Below, piece after piece: positions 34,057-41,659 of a stretch of 43,564 nucleotides of DNA (its first letter is position 1; each line of letters begins with the position of its first letter). The DNA comes from JABMRP01 sp964444795 (lineage in GTDB: Bacteria; Planctomycetota; Planctomycetia; Pirellulales; Thermoguttaceae). A program made the translations under genes and the position numbers. The notes below the pieces were generated by a model. That model was given only the letters and a program-made list of their open reading frames with translations. It searched no databases and had not been told where the DNA came from. The stretch is from assembly GCA_964444795.1 (NCBI GenBank), contig CAYUIQ010000043.1:1-43564 (forward strand), given 5' to 3'.

Positions 34057-34925
34057 TTGCCCCGATACTCCAGGTGCTGGAGGGGTAATCCCGTCTTCTC
34101 GGCGATCTTGTTGGCGATCCGGCTTCGGTGGCAGAACCGAGGGTCCGCTTCCATGCAGACCAACACACTGGCCTTCTCCTGGAGCAGGTTCGCGACTTGC
34201 TCCACGGCACCCGTTTCCTGTCGGAGCGTGGTTGCTTCGTAGGCATCGAGAAGAGCCTGATAATCTTCCGGCGAGTCGAGATTCTCTCTCAACTCCGAGG
34301 AGATTCCCAGTTGGGGCAGGTGGAGATATTCGATCTGTACGTGTCCCGCCAGTCGCGAAAGTGTACTCTTGTGAAAACCGTATCGGCGAGCCACGGGGTT
34401 CTTTCGCACATCAACAATGCGTTGGATTCCATGTCGGATCAGACGATCGAGAAAACCGTCAACCGAAAGACCTTCATAGCCGGACGTATAGACGGCCGTC
34501 GAGGCTACGTGTCTTTGGGCCAGTTTCTTGCGTTGGCTATTGACCGTATAGCGCGGATAACGATCGTAAACATAATCGATAACTGCGTCTAAATTCGCGT
34601 CGACGAACCGTTTGACGATCCGCTGCCCGTCACCCCTGATCGCGGCGGAAAGCGATGGGATAACGTCGTCGGCCAGCGATGTTACCGTCCAGTCCGTATC
34701 GCCTTGGGCCTCCACGTATCCGTCGCGCACAAGTCCGTCCATCTCCCGGTACAGACAGAAAGAGAACGGCCCGAACTTGTACGGCAGGAAGCTGTAAAAG
34801 GCGTTTCCGCCACCGGAAGACGCCTCCTGGGACAACACGAACGCCCACTTGGTCAACTCCAGTTTCGATACTGGGCGATTCGCGAACCTCAGTAGGCACA
34901 ATAGTGTTTTTTGCCGATTTAGCAT
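34053..34925 (-). CDS. DUF488 protein with N-terminal SocA/Panacea-like domain
   Basis: A 290-residue protein with two parts. Residues 1-85 resemble the SocA/Panacea (DUF4065-type) helical domain: 'KTLLCLLRFANRPVSKLELTKWAFVLSQ', YSFLPYKFGPFSFCLY, then EMDGLVRDGYVE. Residues about 143-287 are DUF488: VYTSGYEGLSVDGFLDRLIRHGI, RIVDVRKNPVARRYGF, YLHLPQLG and the Cys-containing VLVCMEADPRFCHRSRIA signature. DUF488 has no firmly established activity to my knowledge; its conserved Cys/His cluster hints at catalysis or metal binding. The start ATG after GGAGAG gives the minimal complete N-terminal domain. It is the first gene of a two-gene operon with a 4-base overlap. Confidence 0.82.
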   Translation of the reverse strand: MLNRQKTLLCLLRFANRPVSKLELTKWAFVLSQEASSGGGNAFYSFLPYKFGPFSFCLYREMDGLVRDGYVEAQGDTDWTVTSLADDVIPSLSAAIRGDGQRIVKRFVDANLDAVIDYVYDRYPRYTVNSQRKKLAQRHVASTAVYTSGYEGLSVDGFLDRLIRHGIQRIVDVRKNPVARRYGFHKSTLSRLAGHVQIEYLHLPQLGISSELRENLDSPEDYQALLDAYEATTLRQETGAVEQVANLLQEKASVLVCMEADPRFCHRSRIANKIAEKTGLPLQHLEYRGK

Positions 34926-35116
34926 CCTGCTATTCTCTCCAAGAATCGACCGAAGAGCAACTTCCTTGTTTCCCCGGCCCCGCAATGGGGGAAGGGAGTT
35001 TGGCAACTACCGGCTATTTCCCAGACCGTTCCCCCTCGGCCGGCGCCCGTGCTTGCGGGGTATTCTACCCGAATTCGCTATTTCGGGTCTACACGGGATG
35101 CTCGCCGCACTCTTTC

Positions 35117-36301
35117 CTACCCGTACGCCCCCATGCCGAAGAAGAGACGCTTCTTCAGAAAGCGGTAGACCCAGTAGTCCTCGGGAATCTCCTCGCCGGG
35201 CAAGTGGTGGCTGTTGCGCGGGGTGCCGGCATCGATCTCGGCCACGGCGTCGCGGCCGCTGTAGTCGACCGCCGATTGCCCGCGAATATACTCGGCCAAC
35301 GCCTGGGGATGCTCCAGAATGACACACCCTCGGGTTCGCTCGGTGACGAACTGCTGAAAGCCCGTCAGAAACTCACTGCCGCGAATCGTCTCGTACAGAT
35401 CGCCGTCGTCGACCGTCTCGCGGGCAAACGAGAGCGGCGGGCAGGGCTCGATACTCCCTCGCGGACCGATGTGGCAACTCAGTCCCAACGCCGCGGGGCA
35501 AACGGCCTGCCCCTCGGCCGTCCAGTAGGTATCGATCAGGATAATCGGGTGCTTGCGACGCAACCGCATCAGCCGCCGGCGCATCTCGGTCACCTGCTCG
35601 GCCTGTACACAAAGCTCCGGCGCCGGGTCCGCGCCCACCGGCCGAAAGATGTAGTACCAGAGGTACATCGCCCCTCGGTCGATGAAGTGCTGGACGTACT
35701 CGTCGGACATCACTTCGTCGAAGTTTGCCCCGGTCACGGTGGTCGCCACGCCGTAGAGGATCTTCTCCTGTTGCAGGTTGCGGAGCCCCCGATCGACTTG
35801 CTGGAACACGCCCGGGCCGCGCCGCGCGTCGTTCTGCTCCTCCATCCCGTCGATGCTGACCAGCGGGGTTACGTTGCCCAACTTCCGGATTCGGGCGGCG
35901 GTGGCTTCGTCCAGGGAGATGCCGTTGGTGATGATCTGGAAGTAGCAATTGCCGTGGCGGGCCAACAGATCCCAAAGGCCCGGGTAGATCAACGGTTCGC
36001 CGCCCAGCAGGGTGTAGTAGTAGGTCTTATTCCGCCGGCCGCTGGCGATGATTGCGTCGACCTGCTCGGCCGATAGGCTACTGGGCGGCCCACCGGTGTC
36101 GATCCAGCATCCGCGGCATCGCAACGTGCAGGCACTGGTCAGGGCCAGCATGAGAAACGGCGGCGACAGTTGCCCCTGCTTCGCCCGCCGCCGAGACACG
36201 CGCATCGTCCGCATCGCCTTGAAAATCCAAAGGTAGCCCGCCTTGGCAAGCAATCGGGGCGAGATTTCCGTGGCCGCGCGCCGGGCGAATTTCAGAAGCA
36301 T
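35117..36301 (-). CDS. Radical SAM protein (SPASM-like) next to the terpenoid locus
   Basis: A 394-residue radical SAM enzyme. The 4Fe-4S motif is C58-T-L-R-C62-R-G-C65. LLGGEPLIYPGLW and IITNGISLDEATAARI are typical of the TIM-barrel core, and VSIDGMEEQND follows. The C-terminal half has CPAALGLSCHIGPRGSIEPCPPLSFA, a Cys pattern like auxiliary-cluster (SPASM or twitch) regions. The substrate is unknown. It is not HpnH-like, and it lacks the usual anaerobic sulfatase-maturase signature. It is divergent from the terpene cyclase across 255 bases with an extended -10 promoter for this gene. A 50-base remnant of a relative lies 1.9 kb away, on the far side of the DUF488 module. Confidence 0.85.
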   Translation of the reverse strand: MLLKFARRAATEISPRLLAKAGYLWIFKAMRTMRVSRRRAKQGQLSPPFLMLALTSACTLRCRGCWIDTGGPPSSLSAEQVDAIIASGRRNKTYYYTLLGGEPLIYPGLWDLLARHGNCYFQIITNGISLDEATAARIRKLGNVTPLVSIDGMEEQNDARRGPGVFQQVDRGLRNLQQEKILYGVATTVTGANFDEVMSDEYVQHFIDRGAMYLWYYIFRPVGADPAPELCVQAEQVTEMRRRLMRLRRKHPIILIDTYWTAEGQAVCPAALGLSCHIGPRGSIEPCPPLSFARETVDDGDLYETIRGSEFLTGFQQFVTERTRGCVILEHPQALAEYIRGQSAVDYSGRDAVAEIDAGTPRNSHHLPGEEIPEDYWVYRFLKKRLFFGMGAYG

Positions 36302-36346
36302 GGGGGAATCCGGTTGCCGGGGATGAATCGATTCGCGGAGAGAGCC

Positions 36347-36355
36347 ATTATACCA
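36347..36355 (-). promoter_or_regulatory. Extended -10 promoter for the radical SAM gene
   Basis: On the minus strand the site reads TGGTATAAT, a perfect TATAAT with the TGn extension and no evident -35 box. Transcription would start near 36340, about 40 bases before the ATG. Confidence 0.55.
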
Positions 36356-36405
36356 ACCGAGTACGCCGCCGGCCCATCGCACCGCCCATCGTCGGGGGGC
36401 GAAAC

Positions 36406-36422
36406 TCGACAGGACGTGTCGA
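36406..36422. promoter_or_regulatory. Operator-like dyad in the divergent terpenoid promoter region
   Basis: TCGACA and TGTCGA form perfect 6-base arms around a 5-base centre (17 bp in all). It lies between the radical SAM and terpene cyclase genes, where a shared regulator could act. No regulator gene is visible in the window, so this is tentative. Confidence 0.35.
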
Positions 36423-36442
36423 TCCGCGTAAACTGGAGTTCT

Positions 36443-36513
36443 GTACGATGGGCTTCCAGCCCGTCGTTTCTTCCTTTCCACTTCCCCGCGACGGGCTTGG
36501 AAGCCCATCGTAC
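36443..36513. repeat. Dispersed inverted repeat, copy 1
   Basis: A 24-base arm (36443-36466) and a 25-base arm (36489-36513) are perfect inverted complements except for one extra base, with a 22-base pyrimidine-rich loop. The outer ends are GTACGATGG and its complement. A diverged relative is at 30429-30490. It has the look of a REP/MITE-like intergenic element. It sits 44 bases before the terpene cyclase start and would form a large hairpin in that mRNA leader. Confidence 0.8.
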
Positions 36514-36556
36514 AAAACGCCGGGCACAAGTGCCTGGGCTAAACAACCGCCCGTCC

Positions 36557-38404
36557 ATGACCGATCCCGACCGACTCCGCCGAGCTTACGCAACGGCCCG
36601 CGACCAACTGCTGGCCGCGCGGAATGCCGATGGTTATTGGGTCGGGGAGCTTTCCAGTTCGGCCCTTTCAACCGCCACGGCGGCCAGTGCGTTGGTGCTG
36701 GTCGATCGGCACACGCCCGGCGCCTCGGACCATAGCGAGTTGATCGACGGCGCATTGCAGTGGCTCGCTCGATGCCAGAACGCCGACGGTGGCTGGGGCG
36801 ATACGGACAAGAGCCATTCGAACATTTCGACGACCATGCTGGTTCGCGCCGCCTTCCATCTGGCCGGCGAGCATACGGCCCGCGAGGCGCTGCTGGCCGC
36901 GGCCGAGCGGTATATCGAGACCCAGGGCGGGGTACCCGGTTTGCGTAAGCGATACGGCCGGGATAAGACGTTCGCCGTTCCCATTTTGACCAACTGCGCA
37001 TTGGCCGGTTTGGTCCCCTGGAGCGAGGTCTCGCCGCTGCCGTTCGAGTTGGCCGCTTTGCCGCAATCGGTTTTTCGTTTTCTCGGGCTGCCCGTGGTTA
37101 GCTATGCCATTCCCGCGCTGGTGGCTATCGGTCAGGCTCGATATGTCCACCGCAAACCGCGTAATCCGCTCACTCGCCTGGTGCGACGATTGGCCATCGG
37201 ACGCAGTCTGAAGACGCTCCGCCGGATGCAACCGGCCAGTGGCGGGTTCCTCGAGGCGACGCCGCTGACCAGTTTCGTGGTGATGAGCCTCGCCGGGTCA
37301 GGGCGAGTGGATCATCCGGTGGTGCGCCATGGCGTGGAGTTTCTCGTCGATTCGGTCCGGCCCGATGGCTCGTGGCCCATTGACACGAACTTGGCCACTT
37401 GGGTGACGAGCCTGGCCGTCAACGCGCTGAGTGACACCCGGTGCAGCGCGACGTTCGACTGGCTCCTCTCCTGCCAACATCGACAGCGTCATCCCTTTAC
37501 CGGCGCGGCGCCCGGCGGTTGGGGTTGGACCGATAAGAGTGGGGCGGTCCCCGACGCCGACGACACGCCCGGCGTCCTCTTGGCCTTGGCCGCTTGGCGC
37601 GACTCGGCCAACGAACAGCAGAAAGCGACGCCCGACACGGCGGCCACCGCCGGGATCGGCTGGCTACTCGATCTGCAAAACCGCGACGGGGGCTGGCCCA
37701 CGTTCTGCCGCGGTTGGGGGAAGCTGCCCTTCGACCGCAGTGGCGTCGATCTGACCGCCCACGCGCTGCGGGCGTTGCACGCTTGGAGGTATGTTGTCCA
37801 GACACCGCTCGTCACTCGGACTTTTCATCGCATCGATTCGGCCACTCGCCGGGGCTTGGCCTTTCTGGCGAAGCACCAGCGCCCCGACGGTTCGTGGGTC
37901 CCGCTGTGGTTCGGCAACCAGGACCATCCGCGGGAAGAAAATCCCGTCTACGGCACCGCCCGGGTGTTGTTGGCCTACCGCGATCTAGAGCTTGTCGATT
38001 CCGAACCGGCCCGCTTGGGGCTTCGATGGCTGGTCGACAACCGGAATCCGGACGGGGGATGGGGTGGCAGCAACCCCGACGCTTCGGGGGCATCAGCCAC
38101 GCAAGTGTCCAGCGTCGAGGAGACGGCCGTAGCCACCGAGGCCCTCATTTCCATGGGAAACGACCCGCCGACCCGTGCAGCGGCCGAGTCGGGCGTGGCC
38201 TGGCTGATCGGGGGGGTCGAGGCCGAAATGTACCAGGAATCGAGCCCCATCGGTTTCTACTTTGCCAAGCTGTGGTATTATGAAAGGTTGTATCCGCTGA
38301 TATTCACGGTGGCGGCACTGGGTCACGCGGTCGACCGATCGCGCTCGGAGCCGTCCGCGCGGACCACCCCACCATCGGTCGGCAAGCCCGAGAACACTGC
38401 CTGA
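36557..38404 (+). CDS. Class II terpene cyclase (squalene-hopene cyclase-like)
   Basis: A 615-residue alpha/alpha-barrel protein with many QW-type repeats: 'CQNADGGWGDTD', 'GGWGWTDKSGAVPDADDTPG', LQNRDGGWPTF, 'KHQRPDGSWVPLWFGNQ' and NPDGGWGGSN. The catalytic acid motif DxDD is D-A-D-D at residues 333-336, so it should start cyclisation by protonating a polyene. 'WFGNQDHPREENPVYGTARVLLAY' corresponds to the W-G-x-x-Y-x-Y-G-T region of hopene cyclases. It is slightly shorter than classical SHC (usually 630-720). No squalene synthase is visible, so the substrate may be squalene made elsewhere or the product of the following synthase. It heads the plus-strand operon, whose next gene starts 27 bases downstream. 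Confidence 0.88.
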   Translation: MTDPDRLRRAYATARDQLLAARNADGYWVGELSSSALSTATAASALVLVDRHTPGASDHSELIDGALQWLARCQNADGGWGDTDKSHSNISTTMLVRAAFHLAGEHTAREALLAAAERYIETQGGVPGLRKRYGRDKTFAVPILTNCALAGLVPWSEVSPLPFELAALPQSVFRFLGLPVVSYAIPALVAIGQARYVHRKPRNPLTRLVRRLAIGRSLKTLRRMQPASGGFLEATPLTSFVVMSLAGSGRVDHPVVRHGVEFLVDSVRPDGSWPIDTNLATWVTSLAVNALSDTRCSATFDWLLSCQHRQRHPFTGAAPGGWGWTDKSGAVPDADDTPGVLLALAAWRDSANEQQKATPDTAATAGIGWLLDLQNRDGGWPTFCRGWGKLPFDRSGVDLTAHALRALHAWRYVVQTPLVTRTFHRIDSATRRGLAFLAKHQRPDGSWVPLWFGNQDHPREENPVYGTARVLLAYRDLELVDSEPARLGLRWLVDNRNPDGGWGGSNPDASGASATQVSSVEETAVATEALISMGNDPPTRAAAESGVAWLIGGVEAEMYQESSPIGFYFAKLWYYERLYPLIFTVAALGHAVDRSRSEPSARTTPPSVGKPENTA

Positions 38405-38431
38405 GCGAACTCACCCCAAGAGATCTCACCC

Positions 38432-40231
38432 TTGGCCACCGCACTCCCGAATCGTCGACCGTCTGCCGTGCAGCGTGCCCCGGACGGAGACTCCCCGTCC
38501 GATTCTGGCGGCAGCACGAAACACGACAAAGAGGTACCCCAGTCGGAATCGCTTCGGCGGGAGATTCGCTCCCACGCCATCGCCTTGGCCGCCACGTTGG
38601 ACAAGGCGCTTCCGCTGGCGCGGCGCGAGATGGAAACCCACGCCCTCGCGGTCCTTGATGAGTTGAACCAACCGAAAGCCTATCTCGGCTGGACGATGGT
38701 CACACTGGCCACGGCCTTCTGGCGCGATCAGGTGGCGGCCGTGCCGTACGATCGACGGTTGTTGCTCCTGCCGCATTGCCTGCGCAAGGCGGAGACGTGT
38801 CCGGCCAAGTACAGCGAGTTGGGGCTGCTCTGCGAGAACTGCGGTGCCTGCCGGTTGACCGATCTGCGGGCGCGGGCCGAAGCCAAGGGCTACCAGGTGC
38901 TCATCGCCGAGGGTTCGCCGGTGGTGTTGCAGATAATTCTTCGCGGGCAGGCCGACGCGATTACGGGTGTCGCCTGTTTGAATACGCTGGAGAAAGCGCT
39001 GGACAAGATCGTTCTGGCGGGCATCCCCTGCATGGCCGTCCCCCTGTTGGCCAGCGAGTGTCGCAACAGCCAGACCGACGAAGACTGCGTGTTGGAGATG
39101 ATCGACACGCCGCATCGCCCGGCGGAAGTCCAAACGCAGACGTACCTGCACTTGATGCGCGCGGCCAAGGGGATGTTCGATGCCGACGAACTGGAGCGGT
39201 TGGTCCCCCGGCGCCATGACGGGCCGCGGTTGGCCGAATCGAACGGCGACGGGTTGGCCGGGCTCGACCCGGCGGCGGCGACCGAGGCGGTGGCCTACGA
39301 TTTTCTCGTCGAGGGGGGCAAGTACTCGCGGCCTTTCGTCACACTGGCCGTCCACGACGCGCTGGGCGGCGGCCGGGGAACTGGTGCCGACGGAGCCAAG
39401 CATCTGGCCCGATTGCCTGAAGCGGTCTGCCGAGTCGCCCTGGCCATCGAGACCTTCCACAAAGCATCGTTGGTACACGACGACGTGGAAGACGACGATC
39501 TGTTCCGCTACGGCATCCCGACCTTGCACCGCAAATACGGCACGGCCACGGCGATCAACGTGGGCGATTACTTGATCGGAATGGGATACCGGATCGTCAG
39601 CGGCCAGCGAGAGACCCTGGGAGCCGAGGTGGTCTGTGACGTGTTGACCGAGTTGGCCGACGCCCATACCCGACTTTGTGAAGGACAGGGGGCCGAACTC
39701 GTTTGGCGCGACGCGCTGGACAAACGGCTGACACCCCGCGACGCCTTGCGAATCTATGCCTTGAAGACGGCCCCGGCGTTTCAGGCGGCCCTCTACGCCG
39801 GACTGCGGCTGGCCGGTTCGTTGGACGATTATCGCGAGCCGATCGCCCGGTTCGCCCGCCACCTGGGCGTGGCCTTCCAGATTCTCAACGACCTCGACGA
39901 TTGGAACGCCGAGGGGACCAACAAGCGGACCTCGGGAACCGATGTCTTCGGCGGCCGCCCCACCATCCTCTGGGCCTTGGCTCTGGAAGGACTCCCGGAG
40001 GAGGATCGGCGCGAGATGGAATCGTTGTTGGCCGGTCCCGCGACCGCCGCGGTGACGATCCAGCGAGTGCGCCGGTTTTACCAACAGGCCGGGGCGTTCG
40101 ACAAGGCGGTCCGGCTCGTCGACAAGCACCGCCAACGGGCGTGTGAGGTGGCCGAGCCCTTGCCGGAGGAGCCGCTCCGCCGCGTGCTGAATTTCCTCCT
40201 CGATGTCCTGCTGGACCGGAAGTACGAGTAG
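38432..40231 (+). CDS. DUF116 - trans-isoprenyl diphosphate synthase fusion
   Basis: A 599-residue two-domain protein. Residues about 60-225 are a DUF116 domain: 'LLLLPHCLRKAETCPAKYSELGLLCENCGACRLTDL' with six cysteines (116, 123, 134, 137, 140 and further on 182), then 'GYQVLIAEGSPVVLQIILRGQADAITGVACLNTL'. The spacing suggests a metal or Fe-S site. Residues about 285-590 are a polyprenyl synthetase: GGKYSRP, first Asp-rich motif DDVED (350-354), 'LHRKYGTATAINVGDYLIG', and second motif NDLDD (486-490), in which Asn replaces the first Asp. It should condense IPP with allylic diphosphates. The start is a TTG after a weak site; the first 45 residues look disordered, so a later start is possible. 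The next gene begins 7 bases downstream. Confidence 0.87.
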   Translation: MATALPNRRPSAVQRAPDGDSPSDSGGSTKHDKEVPQSESLRREIRSHAIALAATLDKALPLARREMETHALAVLDELNQPKAYLGWTMVTLATAFWRDQVAAVPYDRRLLLLPHCLRKAETCPAKYSELGLLCENCGACRLTDLRARAEAKGYQVLIAEGSPVVLQIILRGQADAITGVACLNTLEKALDKIVLAGIPCMAVPLLASECRNSQTDEDCVLEMIDTPHRPAEVQTQTYLHLMRAAKGMFDADELERLVPRRHDGPRLAESNGDGLAGLDPAAATEAVAYDFLVEGGKYSRPFVTLAVHDALGGGRGTGADGAKHLARLPEAVCRVALAIETFHKASLVHDDVEDDDLFRYGIPTLHRKYGTATAINVGDYLIGMGYRIVSGQRETLGAEVVCDVLTELADAHTRLCEGQGAELVWRDALDKRLTPRDALRIYALKTAPAFQAALYAGLRLAGSLDDYREPIARFARHLGVAFQILNDLDDWNAEGTNKRTSGTDVFGGRPTILWALALEGLPEEDRREMESLLAGPATAAVTIQRVRRFYQQAGAFDKAVRLVDKHRQRACEVAEPLPEEPLRRVLNFLLDVLLDRKYE

Positions 40232-40237
40232 GGCCCG

Positions 40238-41659
40238 ATGAACGTCGTCCATCTGGTAGCCGGAGCGGGCGCGGCCTACTGCGGAAGTTGCCTGCACGGC
40301 CACGAGTTGGCCCTCTCGCTTCGGGATCAAGGCCACGACAGCCTGATCGTGCCGCTCTACACGCCGTTGCACACGGAAGGCGTATCCGCCACCGAAAGCC
40401 GCAACCACGCGCCTTTGAAGCTCGGCGGGATCAACGTCTACTTGCAGCAGAAATGGGCCCTGTTTCGGCATCTACCGCGGATGGTATCCCGCGCGCTCGA
40501 CTGGTCGCCCTTGGTGCGGTTGGTCACCCGCCGTGCCGCGAGCACACAACCGGAAAGCCTGGGGGCGCTGACCGTTTCGGTGTTGCAAGGCGAGGAAGGA
40601 CGACAGCGACACGAGTTGGATCGTCTGGTCGACTTTCTGGCGACTCAGCCGAAACCGGACGTGGTGCATCTGTCCAACGTGCTGCTGGTGGGAGTAGCCC
40701 GCGAGATCCACCGCCGGCTCAAAGTACCGGTCGTTTGCAGTCTGACCGGCGAGGACCTGTTCGTCGAACAACTGCCCGAGCCGTTCCTCTCCCAGGCACG
40801 CGAACTGCTGCGCCGGCGCAGCGCGGATCTGGCGGCCTCGGTGGCGATGAACGGCTACTACGCCGATTTCATGGCCGAGTACTTGGACTATCCGCGCGAG
40901 AAGATTCACGTCATCCATCCCGGATTGAACCTCGTAGGATATCCGTTGCCGTTGGAAGAGGATGCGGATGTGGGGAATGGTGGAAATGGAAAGGGGATCG
41001 AATCTCTCTTGCCTTCAGGGCCCAAGGGGTGCGACCCACAAGAGAGTCTTGCCCCATTTTCCTGTGACCCTCTTTTCCCTCCGATAACCATCGGCTACTT
41101 GGCACGGATATGCCCAGACAAAGGATTGCACCAGCTTGCCGAGGCTTTCGCCATGTTGGCCGCCGACGAAACGGTGCCCAAGATGCGGCTCCGCGCCGCC
41201 GGCCAATTGAACCCGGCCGATCGACCGTACCTGCGGCGAATCGAACGGCAACTGGCCGACGCCGGACTAGCCGACCGGTTCGAGTACGCGGGCGTGCCCG
41301 ACCGCGACGAGAAGATCGCCTTCCTCCGGTCGCTCGACCTGATGAGCGTACCGACCGTCTATCGCGAGAGCAAAGGCCTGCCGATCTTCGAGGCCTGGGC
41401 CGCCGGTGTGCCGGTCGTGTTGCCCGCTCACGGGGCGTTTGTCGAGATGGTCCAAGACACGGGCGGGGGCCTGCTCTGCGAACCGGACAGTCCAGCCGCG
41501 CTGGCCGCGGGGCTGAAACGGTTGATCCTGGATTCCCGGCAAGCCGCCGAGTGTGGCCGCCGCGGGCAGCGTGCCGTTCACGAGCGTTATCACACCCGGC
41601 GGATGGCCCGGCAGACCGTTGCGATGTACGAGCAGCTCCTTGGCGAGGGCCCGTCATGA
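40238..41659 (+). CDS. GT4-type glycosyltransferase
   Basis: A 473-residue GT-B glycosyltransferase. The N-terminal domain opens MNVVHLVAGAGAAYCGSCLHG, the glycine-rich acceptor loop. The C-terminal donor domain includes 'IGYLARICPDKGLHQLAEAF', 'FEYAGVPDRDEKIAFLRSLDLMSVPTVYRESKGLPIFEAWAAGVPVV' (the E-x7-E retaining motif) and 'GGGLLCEPDSPAALAAGL'. It likely transfers a sugar from a nucleotide donor to a lipid. Between the two domains (about residues 242-282) there is a low-complexity insert absent from typical members. The gene sits between the isoprenyl synthase and the barrel protein, with a 4-base overlap to the latter, which supports glycosylation of a terpenoid. Confidence 0.9.
   Translation: MNVVHLVAGAGAAYCGSCLHGHELALSLRDQGHDSLIVPLYTPLHTEGVSATESRNHAPLKLGGINVYLQQKWALFRHLPRMVSRALDWSPLVRLVTRRAASTQPESLGALTVSVLQGEEGRQRHELDRLVDFLATQPKPDVVHLSNVLLVGVAREIHRRLKVPVVCSLTGEDLFVEQLPEPFLSQARELLRRRSADLAASVAMNGYYADFMAEYLDYPREKIHVIHPGLNLVGYPLPLEEDADVGNGGNGKGIESLLPSGPKGCDPQESLAPFSCDPLFPPITIGYLARICPDKGLHQLAEAFAMLAADETVPKMRLRAAGQLNPADRPYLRRIERQLADAGLADRFEYAGVPDRDEKIAFLRSLDLMSVPTVYRESKGLPIFEAWAAGVPVVLPAHGAFVEMVQDTGGGLLCEPDSPAALAAGLKRLILDSRQAAECGRRGQRAVHERYHTRRMARQTVAMYEQLLGEGPS

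Noticed and set aside
35117..36301. Radical SAM protein as anaerobic sulfatase-maturating enzyme, given three sulfatases nearby
   Set aside because: The CxxxCxxC context and C-terminal cysteine pattern do not look like the sulfatase-maturase signature, and it adjoins terpenoid genes instead.
36557..38404. A classical hopanoid operon
   Set aside because: No hpnCDE, hpnH or hpnG genes are visible; the neighbours are a DUF116 fusion, a GT4 and a small barrel protein.
38426..40471. A 681-codon open frame on the minus strand across the DUF116-synthase gene
   Set aside because: It is the antisense of a well-supported gene. Its translation shows no domain and has the composition of a GC-rich shadow frame.
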